Positions 25,657 to 35,630 of a stretch of DNA of 64,000 bases are shown here, one piece after another. Both the position numbers and the translations under genes were made by a program. Positions within the stretch are counted from its first letter, which is position 1, and the number at the start of each line of letters is the position of its first letter. The notes beneath the pieces are model-generated. The model did no database searches. It was not told where the DNA came from and saw only the letters and a program-made list of their open reading frames with translations. The stretch comes from JBFWRK01 sp050248955 (GTDB taxonomy: Bacteria; Actinomycetota; Acidimicrobiia; Acidimicrobiales; Ilumatobacteraceae), in the NCBI GenBank assembly GCA_050248955.1, contig JBFWRK010000002.1, positions 1 through 64,000 of the forward strand, written 5' to 3'.

Positions 25657-26214
25657 TTACCGGAATGCACCCCCTCCCCCGCCACCAGCGGGGCAGGTCA
25701 CTGCACCCGGACGGGCTGGAAGGCGGTTCCGGCCGTCGAGCGGGACGAGCTGCGGGCGGGCACGGACGGTCGCGAGGTGGGGCGCCGGGTCGAGGTACTG
25801 CTCGCCGTGCCGCAGACCGAAGAACAGCCGGTCGGAGCTCGTACCGACGGGCGTGCCGGCGGCGACGAGCGCCCCGGTGCGGACCAGGATGCCGGCGAGG
25901 CGCCCGTAGGTGGTGCGGTGTCCGGACTGGTGCTCGACGACGACGTAGCGGACACCGGCCACGGATCCGGAGAAGCTGACCCGGCCTGGTGCGGCGGCGA
26001 CGACCGCCGATCCTGCAGCGGGTGCGAGCTCGAGGCCCCGGTTCCCGGCGCAGTACGGACACGGCGGTTCTCGGAACCTGTCGACCACCGGCGCAGCGAC
26101 CGGCGGCAGGAGGCACGGCGGCGCAGCGCCGGACGGGGTGGGCGCGAGCACCAGCTGCGCGATCGAGGCGACGAGCGCGAGGGCACGGAACGGCACACGA
26201 CGGCGTGCGGGCAT
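25657..26214 (-). CDS. Degenerate M23 (LytM-like) protein, secreted
   Basis: 185 residues with a signal peptide (RALALVASIAQLVLAP...SGAA) and GGGGGAG ahead of ATG. The LytM fold is clear (AAAPGRVSFSGSVAGVRYVVV, TTYGRLAG, GTPVGTSSDRLFFGLRHGEQYLDP). The zinc ligands are not: HxGxD is replaced by NRGLE, and the final HWGLR-type histidine by FFGLR. It is probably a non-catalytic peptidoglycan-binding or amidase-activating protein, as with EnvC/NlpD-type LytM domains. Its stop lies just upstream of the rpsB leader. Confidence 0.8.
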   Translation of the reverse strand: MPARRRVPFRALALVASIAQLVLAPTPSGAAPPCLLPPVAAPVVDRFREPPCPYCAGNRGLELAPAAGSAVVAAAPGRVSFSGSVAGVRYVVVEHQSGHRTTYGRLAGILVRTGALVAAGTPVGTSSDRLFFGLRHGEQYLDPAPHLATVRARPQLVPLDGRNRLPARPGAVTCPAGGGGGGAFR

Positions 26215-26261
26215 GACGGACTCCCCCGATGGAGTGGTTGCTCGGGCGTCGGGGCGCCGAA

Positions 26262-26296
26262 AGGTGCTCAGGCTCGAAAGAGGTGCTCAGGCTCGA
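26262..26296. repeat. 16-bp direct repeat at the xerC 3' end
   Basis: AGGTGCTCAGGCTCGA occurs at 26262-26277 and 26281-26296; the second copy contains the recombinase stop codon. Probably a small tandem duplication. Confidence 0.75.
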
Positions 26297-27183
26297 GGAT
26301 GTGTGCGCTCGTACACGGCTCGGAGGCGTTCCTTGCTCACGTGGGTGTAGCGCTGGGTCGTGGCGACGTCGGCGTGCCCGAGCAACTCCTGGACGACCCG
26401 CAAGTCGGCGCCACCGTCGAGCAGATGGGTGGCGAAGCTGTGCCGAAGGGCGTGGGGGTGCGTCGGGCGGCTCGAGCGCCGGTCGAGGAGGCGGCGCACG
26501 TCCCGAGGCGTGAGGCGGTGGCGCCGCCGGTTGACGAAGAGCGCGTCGCTGCCATCGGCTGGAGTGATCTCCGGCCGGGAGGCGAGCCACGCCCGCAGCG
26601 CGTCGACCGCGGGGTCGGACAGCGGCACTCGACGCTCCTTGCCGCCCTTGCCCCACACCGTCGCCGCCCCGGCGCGCAGATCGAGCGAGCCCGTGTCGAG
26701 CCCGCAGAGCTCGCTGACGCGCAGCCCGCTGCCATAGAGGACTTCGAGCACGGCGTCGTCGCGAGCGCGCACCCACGGCTCGTCCCCAGCAGCCTCGCCG
26801 TCGTCCGGCGCGAGGAGGTGATCGACCTCCGCGTGATCGAGCACCCTGGGCAGGCGGCCCTCGCCGCTCGGCGCCCGCAGCGATGCGGCAGGGTCGGTCG
26901 CGATGCGTCCCGTGCGCCGCAGCCACGAGAAGTAGCGACGCAACGCGGAGGCCTTGCGGGCGATCGAACGCTTCGCGTAGCGCCTGGTGGTGAGATGGGC
27001 GAGGTAGCGGCGCAGCACGATGCGGTCGATCGTCGCCGGTGCTTCGTGGCCGCCGCGTCCAGCCCACTCGACGAACGCTCCGATGTCACCCCGGTACGCC
27101 TCGACGGTGTTCCGCGACACCGCAGTCAGCGACTGGGTGAAGTCGTCGATGTCCCAGTGCACGACCGCACCGTACCGAGTCAC
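26287..27183 (-). CDS. xerC: Tyrosine recombinase XerC-like
   Basis: 298 residues from GTG 27183, which overlaps the dprA stop (GTGA) and has GGAG 9 nt upstream; GTG 27162 is an alternative. The core-binding domain (NTVEAYRGDIGAFVEWAG) is followed by a complete catalytic set: Arg in GSGLRVSEL, Lys in GKGGKERRVPL, HALRHSFATHLL, LLGHADVATTQRYTHV with the Tyr nucleophile. It resolves chromosome dimers at dif. The dprA-xerC-rpsB order is the normal chromosomal context, not a mobile element. Confidence 0.92.
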   Translation of the reverse strand: MTRYGAVVHWDIDDFTQSLTAVSRNTVEAYRGDIGAFVEWAGRGGHEAPATIDRIVLRRYLAHLTTRRYAKRSIARKASALRRYFSWLRRTGRIATDPAASLRAPSGEGRLPRVLDHAEVDHLLAPDDGEAAGDEPWVRARDDAVLEVLYGSGLRVSELCGLDTGSLDLRAGAATVWGKGGKERRVPLSDPAVDALRAWLASRPEITPADGSDALFVNRRRHRLTPRDVRRLLDRRSSRPTHPHALRHSFATHLLDGGADLRVVQELLGHADVATTQRYTHVSKERLRAVYERTHPRA

Positions 27184-28334
27184 TGCGCTCTGCTCCGGGC
27201 ATCCATCGGCTCGAACCAGCCACCCGCAGCGCGCAGCCATCCTCCTGCTTCGAGCCGGCCGAGCGCCAGCGCGAGGTCCACGAGCGGGACGTCCGCGCGC
27301 GCAACGACCTCGTCGATCGTCAGCGCGTCGCCGTCGAACGCGTCGAGCACGTGCTGGTCGGCCCTGTCCGGCCGGGCGCGGGCGTCGAACACCCGGTCCC
27401 CGGCCCGCCGGGTGTCGAGACCGAGCGCGACCAGGACATCCAGCGTGTCGAGCACCGCCTGGCCACCGTCGGCGATGAGCCGGTTCGTCCCCTCGGCGGC
27501 GCGATTGAGCAGCGAGCCCGGCACCGCCAGCACGCCGATCTGCCGCTTCGTCGCTTCGCGCACCGTGATCAGCGAACCCCCGCTCGCCCGGGATTCGACC
27601 ACGACCACGACCTCCGACAGCGCCGCGATGATCCGGTTGCGGAGCGGGAACCAGTCGGCGAGCGGGGGGCTCCCCGGTGGGTGCTCGGAGAGCAGCAGCC
27701 CACGCTCGATCACCGCGTTCCACAACCCCGTGTGCTCCCTCGGATACGGGATGTCCGGCCCGCTGGCAACGACGGCGATCGGCGGCCCAGGCGCCGTACC
27801 GCTCGACGAGGCGGCGCTGAGCACACCACGGTGGGCGCAGCCGTCGATGCCGCGCGCCAAGCCGGAGACGACCCGCACACCCGCTTCGGCCAGCTCCCGT
27901 CCGAGCCGGGCGGCGAGCCGGCGACCGCCCTCCGTCGCGTTGCGGGTGCCGACGATGCCCGCTCGGCGGCCATCGAGCGCGCCGAGGTCGCCGCGGGCGA
28001 ACAGCACGGGCGGTGGCAGCGGGTCGACGGCGAGCAGCGCCGGGTAGCGCGGCGAGTCGATGACGACCACATCGGTTCCGCTCGCCGCGCACGCGGCCCA
28101 CACCTGATCAGGAGGGCGCCGCCGGGCGCAGGCCTGCCACTCGTCGCGCAACGCGGGGGTGCGGCTCCAGAGCCGACCCACGGCTGTGCTCGCCGGGATG
28201 TCACCGGCGATCATCCTCCACACCTCGGGCCACGGGCCTGCACGGACGAGTCCCAGCAACCGCGTGGGGGTCAGCCGGTCGAGCCCCGCCAGCGCGGCGG
28301 CGAACGCGACGGGTGGGAGCGAGTCGTCGCTCAT
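27180..28334 (-). CDS. dprA: DNA-processing protein DprA
   Basis: 384 residues. The Rossmann-like DprA domain is recognisable: GIVGTRNATEGG, VVSGLARGIDGCAHRG, PYPREHTGLWN, FPLRNRIIAALSEVVVVVE, GSLLNRAAEGTNRLIADG. It loads RecA on incoming single-stranded DNA. The C-terminal winged helix (about 325-384) is also present. Start overlaps the yifB stop. The conserved yifB-dprA pair does not itself prove competence, as no com pilus genes are in view. Confidence 0.93.
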   Translation of the reverse strand: MSDDSLPPVAFAAALAGLDRLTPTRLLGLVRAGPWPEVWRMIAGDIPASTAVGRLWSRTPALRDEWQACARRRPPDQVWAACAASGTDVVVIDSPRYPALLAVDPLPPPVLFARGDLGALDGRRAGIVGTRNATEGGRRLAARLGRELAEAGVRVVSGLARGIDGCAHRGVLSAASSSGTAPGPPIAVVASGPDIPYPREHTGLWNAVIERGLLLSEHPPGSPPLADWFPLRNRIIAALSEVVVVVESRASGGSLITVREATKRQIGVLAVPGSLLNRAAEGTNRLIADGGQAVLDTLDVLVALGLDTRRAGDRVFDARARPDRADQHVLDAFDGDALTIDEVVARADVPLVDLALALGRLEAGGWLRAAGGWFEPMDARSRAQ

Positions 28335-29842
28335 GCTGCCGACCTCGCTCGCGCGGCGACGTCCACGCGGAGCTGCAACGCGGTGGCGATCGCGCCGTCG
28401 TCGATGACCTCGTGTTCGCCGTCGAGGTCGGCGAGCGTGCGCGCCACGCGCCGCACCCGGTGCAGGCCACGACCGGACAGCCGACCGCGCTCGAGCTCTC
28501 GCCGGAGCAGCTGCCGCGCCGCACTCGTCAGTGGCGCGACGTCGTCGAGCACGCTGGCAGGCAGGAGCCCGTTCGCGATGACGCCACGCGCCGCGGCGCG
28601 GTGGCGGGCGGCCGCCACCCGCTCGCGGACGATCGCCGACGGTTCGCCGCCGTCGGCAGCGAGCAGTTCGTCGACGCCGGGACGTTCGACCCCGACGCGC
28701 AGGTCGAAGCGGTCGAGCAGCGGCCCGGACAACCGGCGGAGGTACTTCGCACGCGCCGCCTCGGTGCACTCGCACTGGCCGGGCCGCCCTCCCCCGCACG
28801 GGCACGGGTTCGTCGCGCCGACGAGCAGCACATCCGCCGGCATGGTGACCGATGCCCGCGCTCGCGACACCCTGACCTCGTGCTCCTCGAGCGGCTGACG
28901 GAGACCGTCCAGCACTGCGGGCGAGAACTCACCGAGCTCGTCGAGGAAGAGCACACCTGCATGAGCAAGGCTGAGCTCGCCCGGACGGAGCGCCGCGGTG
29001 CCGCCACCGACCATCGCCACGATCGACACCGTGTGGTGGGGTGCTCTGAACGGTGGCGTACGCAGCAGACCTCCTGGCGGCAGCGGCACTCCCGCCGCAG
29101 AGTGGACCATCGTCGCTTCCAGTGCTCGAGCCGGGGTGAGCGGAGGCAGCAACCCGGGGAGGCGGGCCGCGAGCATCGTCTTCCCGGCTCCCGGCGGGCC
29201 GACGAGGAACAGGTGGTGCTGCCCGGCAGCGGCGACTTCGAGCGCAAGGCGAGCGAACGGTTGACCGCGGACGTCGGCCAGATCTGGCGGTGCCGGCGGC
29301 GCGACCACCTCAGCAGCCGGCTCCTCCTCCGGCCATGGTCGGTCGCCTCGCAGCGTGGCGACGAGGACATCGAGCCGCCCCACTGCCCGAACGTCGCCGA
29401 CGGCGGCGACGCGCGCTTCGAGCACGTTCGCCGGCGCGACGACGGGTTGCGCGTCGCCCACCGCGGCGGCCATCGGTGCCATGCCGGCGACCGCGCGGAT
29501 GGAGCCGTCCAACCCGACCTCGCCGATGAACGCGAGGCCCTCGACGGCCTGCGCTGGGATCGCTTCCGCTGCGACGAGCACACCGATCGCCAGCGCCAGG
29601 TCGAGCCCGGTACCGCTCTTGCGGACGCCACTCGGAGCGAGGTTGACCGTGATCCGCCTCTGTGGCCACGCGAGACCGCTCGACAGCAGCGCGGCGCGCA
29701 CCCGGTCGCGCGACTCGCGGCAGGTCTCGTCGGGCAGGCCGACGATGCTGAACCCTGGCAGGCCGGGGCCGACGTGGACCTCGACGGTGACCCGGTGGCC
29801 GCGCGTGCCGAGCAGGCTGGCGGTGGTGATGGCAGCGAGCAC
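28331..29842 (-). CDS. comM: YifB/ComM-family Mg-chelatase-like AAA ATPase
   Basis: 503 residues from GTG 29842 with AGGAGG upstream. N-terminal ChlI-like domain (VHVGPGLPGFSIVGLPDE), Walker A GPPGAGKTML, Walker B LFLDELGEF, sensor GATNPCPCG with the Cys-rich loop CECTEAARAKYLRR, and a C-terminal Mg_chelatase_C helical domain. ComM acts as a branch-migration helicase in transformation in gamma-proteobacteria; the actinobacterial role is inferred from that. Confidence 0.92.
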   Translation of the reverse strand: MLAAITTASLLGTRGHRVTVEVHVGPGLPGFSIVGLPDETCRESRDRVRAALLSSGLAWPQRRITVNLAPSGVRKSGTGLDLALAIGVLVAAEAIPAQAVEGLAFIGEVGLDGSIRAVAGMAPMAAAVGDAQPVVAPANVLEARVAAVGDVRAVGRLDVLVATLRGDRPWPEEEPAAEVVAPPAPPDLADVRGQPFARLALEVAAAGQHHLFLVGPPGAGKTMLAARLPGLLPPLTPARALEATMVHSAAGVPLPPGGLLRTPPFRAPHHTVSIVAMVGGGTAALRPGELSLAHAGVLFLDELGEFSPAVLDGLRQPLEEHEVRVSRARASVTMPADVLLVGATNPCPCGGGRPGQCECTEAARAKYLRRLSGPLLDRFDLRVGVERPGVDELLAADGGEPSAIVRERVAAARHRAAARGVIANGLLPASVLDDVAPLTSAARQLLRRELERGRLSGRGLHRVRRVARTLADLDGEHEVIDDGAIATALQLRVDVAARARSAA

Positions 29843-30001
29843 TGGGTCCTCCTACGACACCGGTCGCGAGCAGAGCGCGACGCCTTGGTGGAGGAGGAAC
29901 GGGACCCGGTTCCCCGACAGGTGCGCTGAGACTACCGACGGTTCAGCCGGCCGCAACCCGGATGTGGTGCATTCGTCGTGGCACCTGGGAGACTCGTCGT
30001 C

Positions 30002-30529
30002 GTGCCCGGACCCCGCCGACTGCTGCCGGCCTGCGCGCTCCTCTCCACGCTGCTGTTCGCGGCGTGCGGTGCCGACGGCGGGAGCAGGAGCGTCGATCGG
30101 TACTGCGACGACCTGGCCGAGCAAGCGCAGCTGCTGAACTTCGACCTCGTCACGCTCGACGACGTCGAGGGCCTCCGCGAGCGCTACACGCGCTTCGCCG
30201 AGACGGCTCCGCTCGCGGTCGAGGAGCAGTGGCGGCAACTGGCCGACCTGATGGACGCGGCAGCGACGATCGACCTGACGAGCGAGGAGTCACGAGCCGC
30301 GGTGGTCGAGCAGGCCGCGTCGACCGAGCGCGCCGCGAACCAGATCGCCGATCATGCCGCCGCGACGTGCGGCATCACGTTGCTGATGGGGACGCCTCCC
30401 CCGGCAACGACGACGACGGTGGAGCCACCGGCCACGACGGCACCGCCGGAAACGACGTCCGTACCGGCGGAGACGACGGCAGTACCGGCGGAGACGACCA
30501 CCACCGTGGCGCCGCCGGCGAGCACCTGA
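30002..30529 (+). CDS. Small lipoprotein with Thr/Pro-rich tail
   Basis: 175 residues from GTG 30002 (an in-frame GTG at 29978 would add eight residues but spoils the signal peptide). Lipobox FAAC places Cys22. The mature domain is helical (YCDDLAEQAQLLNFDL, AVEEQWRQLADLMDAA). The last ~45 residues are Thr/Pro/Ala/Val with PPETTSVPAETTAVPAETT repeats, a likely cell-wall spacer. Family not recognised. Convergent with clpP with four bases between. Confidence 0.7.
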   Translation: MPGPRRLLPACALLSTLLFAACGADGGSRSVDRYCDDLAEQAQLLNFDLVTLDDVEGLRERYTRFAETAPLAVEEQWRQLADLMDAAATIDLTSEESRAAVVEQAASTERAANQIADHAAATCGITLLMGTPPPATTTTVEPPATTAPPETTSVPAETTAVPAETTTTVAPPAST

Positions 30530-30533
30530 CCGA

Positions 30534-31139
30534 TCAGCGCAGCTCGCCTCGGCGAAGGATCACGTCGTCGACGAGGCCGTAGGCGGTTGCCTGCTCGGCA
30601 GTGAACCAGCGGTCGCGCTCGGAGTCGGCCGTGATCTGCTCGGCCGTCTGACCGGAGTGATGCGCGATGAGCTCGGCCATCCGGCGCTTCGTGAAGACGA
30701 GCTGCTCGGCCTGGATGGCGATGTCCGCCGCCTGGCCACGCAGGCCGGCGAGCGGCTGGTGCATCATGATCCGTGCGTTCGGGAGCGTGTAGCGCTTCCC
30801 GGCGGCGCCGGCGGTGAGCAGGAATTGCCCCATCGATGCCGCGAGGCCGAGGCACACCGTCGCGACATCGCAGCTGACGAACTGCATCGTGTCGTAGATC
30901 GCCATGCCGGCCGTGATCGAGCCACCGGGGCTGTTGATGTACAGCCAGATGTCGGCGTTGCTGTCCTCGCCCTCGAGGTACAGCAGCTGCGCGCAGAGCT
31001 GGTTCGCGATCTCGTCGTTCACGTCGGTTCCGAGCATGATCACCCGGTTCTTCAACAGTCGCGTGAAGATGTCGGTCCGGGAGTCCATGCCCCCTGTGTC
31101 GAGTGCGGAGGGCACGATCAGCCCGGTGTTCTCTGCCAT
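30534..31139 (-). CDS. clpP: ATP-dependent Clp protease proteolytic subunit
   Basis: 201 residues. Serine peptidase barrel with Ser102 in GLAASMGQFLL, His127 in MMHQPL, and the acidic third residue in ERDRWFTAEQA; INSPGGSITAG forms the oxyanion strand. It works with ClpX/ClpC. Actinobacteria normally have two clpP genes in tandem followed by clpX; here only one is seen and no clpX, so this is a solitary paralogue. TAGCCT lies 7 nt upstream. Confidence 0.94.
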   Translation of the reverse strand: MAENTGLIVPSALDTGGMDSRTDIFTRLLKNRVIMLGTDVNDEIANQLCAQLLYLEGEDSNADIWLYINSPGGSITAGMAIYDTMQFVSCDVATVCLGLAASMGQFLLTAGAAGKRYTLPNARIMMHQPLAGLRGQAADIAIQAEQLVFTKRRMAELIAHHSGQTAEQITADSERDRWFTAEQATAYGLVDDVILRRGELR

Positions 31140-31146
31140 GGGCCGC

Positions 31147-31152
31147 AGGCTA
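31147..31152 (-). promoter_or_regulatory. -10-like TAGCCT for clpP
   Basis: TAGCCT on the minus strand, 7 nt before ATG 31139 and without a Shine-Dalgarno sequence, is the leaderless pattern seen repeatedly in this window. Confidence 0.45.
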
Positions 31153-31242
31153 CAGCCACCCCCCGAGAACCTCTCCGCGAACTCGTGCCGTCGCGCCGGT
31201 CACCGCACGACAAGATGGGGCGCAGGTCGACGAGGAGCGGGC

Positions 31243-32070
31243 ATGCGAAGTGCGAACGTCGTGGTATCGGTGGTCGGGACGATCGGCGTGCTCCTCGGTG
31301 CGGTGATGGCGTGGAAATGGCGACACCTCGAACGCGAGCACGATGATCCGACGAACTGGTCGCGTCGCGACCATGCCGTGTTCGCACTGCGCGACGTCCT
31401 CGTCGTGTTGAGCGCCGGCACGATCACCGGTGTCCTCGTGCTCGGCTTCGGTGGCCGTCTCGTGATGCGCGCGCTCGCGGCGACGTCGGGCGATGGTGCA
31501 CAGGGCCGCCTCACCGAGGCCGACGAGGTGGTCGGCCAAATCACGGCCGGCGGGACGATTGCGTTCCTCGTCTTCGTGGGCTTGCTCGGGGGTCTCGTGA
31601 CCGCTGCGTTGCACCTGGTGGCTCGGCGATGGCTGCCGCGTCGCGCCGACCGGCTCGGCGCGATCTTGGCCGTCGTGCTCGTCGGCACGATCGGCGTGCT
31701 CGATCCGCTCTCTCCGGACAACGTCGACTTCGCCATCCTCCGCCCGCGATGGTTGGCGGTGCTGCTCGTCGCGGGATGCGGCGTGCTGTTCGCCCTCGCA
31801 TATGCCGCGTGCGTCACCTGGCTGGATGGCTGGGTCCGTGCAGGAGGGTCCCGGCGGTTCGTGCTCATCGCCGCAGCGCCGATGGCGCTGGCGATCTTCG
31901 TGCCCGTCGTCGCCGCTGTGTACGTGGGCGCCCGTGCGTTCGCCCAGGGAAGGTTCTCGGCCGTGCTCGACCGCCACGGCACGCGGCTCGTCGGCCGCTG
32001 GGCCGTGGCGATCGCCATCCTGCTCGCCGGGTTCACCGCGACGCGAGCGATCGTCGACATCCTCGCCTGA
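31243..32070 (+). CDS. Multi-pass membrane protein, unknown function
   Basis: 275 residues from ATG 31243 with GAGGAG upstream. Six to seven hydrophobic segments (VVVSVVGTIGVLLGAVMAW, VLVVLSAGTITGVLVLGFG, GTIAFLVFVGLLGGLVTAAL, LGAILAVVLVGTIGVL, WLAVLLVAGCGVLFALAYA, FVLIAAAPMALAIFVPVV, WAVAIAILLAGFTA). No catalytic or transporter motif is evident, so no function is assigned. It ends 26 bp before the HNH remnant. Confidence 0.7.
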   Translation: MRSANVVVSVVGTIGVLLGAVMAWKWRHLEREHDDPTNWSRRDHAVFALRDVLVVLSAGTITGVLVLGFGGRLVMRALAATSGDGAQGRLTEADEVVGQITAGGTIAFLVFVGLLGGLVTAALHLVARRWLPRRADRLGAILAVVLVGTIGVLDPLSPDNVDFAILRPRWLAVLLVAGCGVLFALAYAACVTWLDGWVRAGGSRRFVLIAAAPMALAIFVPVVAAVYVGARAFAQGRFSAVLDRHGTRLVGRWAVAIAILLAGFTATRAIVDILA

Positions 32071-32095
32071 GGAAGCACTGCGCCAGCCCCGTTGG

Positions 32096-32320
32096 TCATG
32101 GGGGTGATCGGCTGGTGAGGGTGGTGCCGTTGGGGAGGGTGACGTCGAAGGTGGTGTCGGGGAGGAGCTCGGCTGCCCAGCCCGAATTGTGGAGGAGGTG
32201 GTGGTGGTAGGAGCAGAGCAGCACGAGGTTGGCGATGTTGGTCGCGCCGCCGTCGGTCCAGGTGTGGATGTGGTGGGCGTCGCAGCGCCAGGGGGGATCT
32301 CGCAGCCATCGCGCCCGACG
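32096..32320 (-). pseudogene. 13E12/DUF222-type HNH endonuclease, 3' remnant
   Basis: Minus-strand translation gives RCDAHHIHTWTDGGATNIAN and LVLLCSYHHHLLHNSGW, the HNH end of the actinobacterial 13E12/DUF222 repeat proteins. Just upstream VGRDGCEIP (the usual RDGGCxFPGC start) is in another frame, so a frameshift and small deletion separate them. The large helical N-terminal domain is missing. These genes occur in many copies in Actinobacteria and decay often. Confidence 0.7.
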
Positions 32321-32583
32321 GCGTCAGCAGAGCTGCTCCGCGTCAGCGAACCAGTGGTGAGACGCGTGTTTGCTGACATGTACCAGGGATCCTGACCGGG
32401 AGCACGATCGCTGACATGAACGACGGTGGGTGGTGGGGGTTGGGTGACCATGCCTCTGACCAGGCGATGTCACCCCAAGCGAGCCGTTCTTGACCCAGCT
32501 CGCTGCACGCGCCGGCCGAGACGCGCGACGTAGTCGCGAGCCAGAGCACGCGCATCTTCGCGGTCGATCAGCGATGAACGAGT
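32321..32583. other. Gap after the HNH remnant
   Basis: No gene recognised. A minus-strand reading ATTSRVSAGACSELGQERLA is open for about 70 codons but matches no family I know. GCTGACATG occurs twice (around 32368 and 32409). Possibly the eroded body of the same HNH gene. Confidence 0.4.
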
Positions 32584-33996
<1,413 letters not shown>

Positions 33997-34001
33997 AGGG
34001 C

Positions 34002-35552
34002 TCACGAGCCGGCCGCGACCCGCGCGTTGAAGTCCGTGATCATCTCGTCCCAGATCGGCACGTACCGGCGCAGTCCCTGCCAGAACGCTTGCGACCGGCG
34101 GCTCTCGAAGACCTCGAACGGTGTGCCCTGCTGCTCGACCCACGTGTAGTAGCCGAGGTTGAAGATCCGCGTGCGATCCCGCTCGGTGCACTCCAGCGCG
34201 TTGTCGATCGTGACGTCGGCGAGGTGCTCGCCCCACGCCTCGGCGGCGTCGAGCGCGCTGAACGAGTTCCCGTAGCGGCGGGCGATCGTCTTCGCCCGCT
34301 CGCTCGGGTAGAGCGCGGCGCCATCAGTTGCCACCGTGATCACCGCGTCGTCCGGACCGAGCCCGAGCAGCTTCGCGGTCTTGATCGAGGCGAGGACGTT
34401 GCAGATCGACGACAGCCCGAAGTGCTCCAGCGCGCCCACCAGCGCGCGACTCAGCCCCCTGCGGTTCACGAGGTAGGACCGGCCCTCCGGAGTGTTGAAC
34501 AGCACGTCGAGCTCGTCGGTCGCGTGGTCGCTGATGCCGACCACGACGTCGGTGTTCATCACGTTGTGGATGAGCGGGATGTGCTTGTCACCGATGCCCT
34601 GGATGTTGTGCTCACCGAAGCCGTTCTCGAGCATGGTCGGGCACTGCAGCGCCTCCACGGCCACGATCTTGGCGCCGTACTCCTCCTTCAGCCGGTCGCC
34701 GGCGGCGATCGTGCCGGCCGAACCGGTGGCGCTCGCGAACGCGGCGAGCCGCAGGTCCGGCCAACCGGTCGCGACGACGTGGTCGAACACCGCCGCCAAC
34801 GCCCGTCCCGTGACCTCGTAGTGGCCGAGGTGGTTCCCGAGCTCCGAGAACTGGTTGAGCACGAAGTTGACGGGATCCTTGGCCAACTCGTTGCAGGCGT
34901 CGTAGATCTCCTTGACGTTGCTCTCCGTACCGGCCGTCCTGATGACATCCTCGGCGGGATCGGCACACCAGCGGTCGAGCCAGTCGAAGCGCTCCTGGCT
35001 CATGCCGGCGGGCAGGATCGCGACGCCTCGGCTCGCCATGATGCGGCTGATCGCGATGCCACCGCGGGCGTAGTTGCCGGTCGACGGCCAGATCGCCCGG
35101 TGCCGGGTCGGGTCGAACTGCCCCGTGATCACCCGCGGGGCCAGGCACGCGTATGCCGCGAGGACCTTGTGCGCCGTGATCATCGGGAACCGGTCGCCGA
35201 ACACGACGATCACCGGGCTGTCGATCCCCGTGAGCTCCTTCGGGAGGACGATGTGGTCCGGAACGTCCACCTTGTTGCCGTCGAGGTCGTTGAACCAGTG
35301 GACCCGGAAGAGGTTCCGGGCGTCGGGCGCGTTCTTGTCGACACCGGCCGTGATCGCCGGGTCGATCGTCGACGGGTCCGCCAGCTGCGAGAACGTCGGC
35401 AGGACGATGCCTTGCTCCCGGAAGCGCTCGATGCTGTTCGCGAGCGCCTCGGTGTCGACGACCGAATCGGCCAACCCGAGCTGGGACACGAGCGCAGCGG
35501 AGGCGCCCGACGCTGCGGAGCCGGTGGAGGTCGAGTCAGCGAGTGCGGTCAC
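34002..35552 (-). CDS. PLP-dependent cysteine-synthase-like protein
   Basis: 516 residues from GTG 35552. The fold-type II signature is diverged: MITAHKVLAAY supplies the probable Schiff-base lysine, WPSTGNYARGGIAISR the phosphate/substrate loop, ASATGSAGTIAAGDRLKEEYGAKI the second glycine loop. It belongs to a long subgroup of uncharacterised cysteine-synthase relatives, about 200 residues longer than CysK. Its tight pairing with another PLP enzyme and a Rieske protein suggests one pathway. Substrate unknown. Confidence 0.8.
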   Translation of the reverse strand: MTALADSTSTGSAASGASAALVSQLGLADSVVDTEALANSIERFREQGIVLPTFSQLADPSTIDPAITAGVDKNAPDARNLFRVHWFNDLDGNKVDVPDHIVLPKELTGIDSPVIVVFGDRFPMITAHKVLAAYACLAPRVITGQFDPTRHRAIWPSTGNYARGGIAISRIMASRGVAILPAGMSQERFDWLDRWCADPAEDVIRTAGTESNVKEIYDACNELAKDPVNFVLNQFSELGNHLGHYEVTGRALAAVFDHVVATGWPDLRLAAFASATGSAGTIAAGDRLKEEYGAKIVAVEALQCPTMLENGFGEHNIQGIGDKHIPLIHNVMNTDVVVGISDHATDELDVLFNTPEGRSYLVNRRGLSRALVGALEHFGLSSICNVLASIKTAKLLGLGPDDAVITVATDGAALYPSERAKTIARRYGNSFSALDAAEAWGEHLADVTIDNALECTERDRTRIFNLGYYTWVEQQGTPFEVFESRRSQAFWQGLRRYVPIWDEMITDFNARVAAGS

Positions 35553-35630
35553 CTCGCCATCTTCTCAAACGATCTTGTCCGGCGTCGCCCTACCGCCGAT
35601 CTCCCGTATGACGCCACCGGCTCCGCGCTC

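Noticed and set aside
26287..27183. XerC-like recombinase as the integrase of a mobile element
   Set aside because: Tight coupling to dprA and proximity to rpsB show the conserved chromosomal xerC locus.
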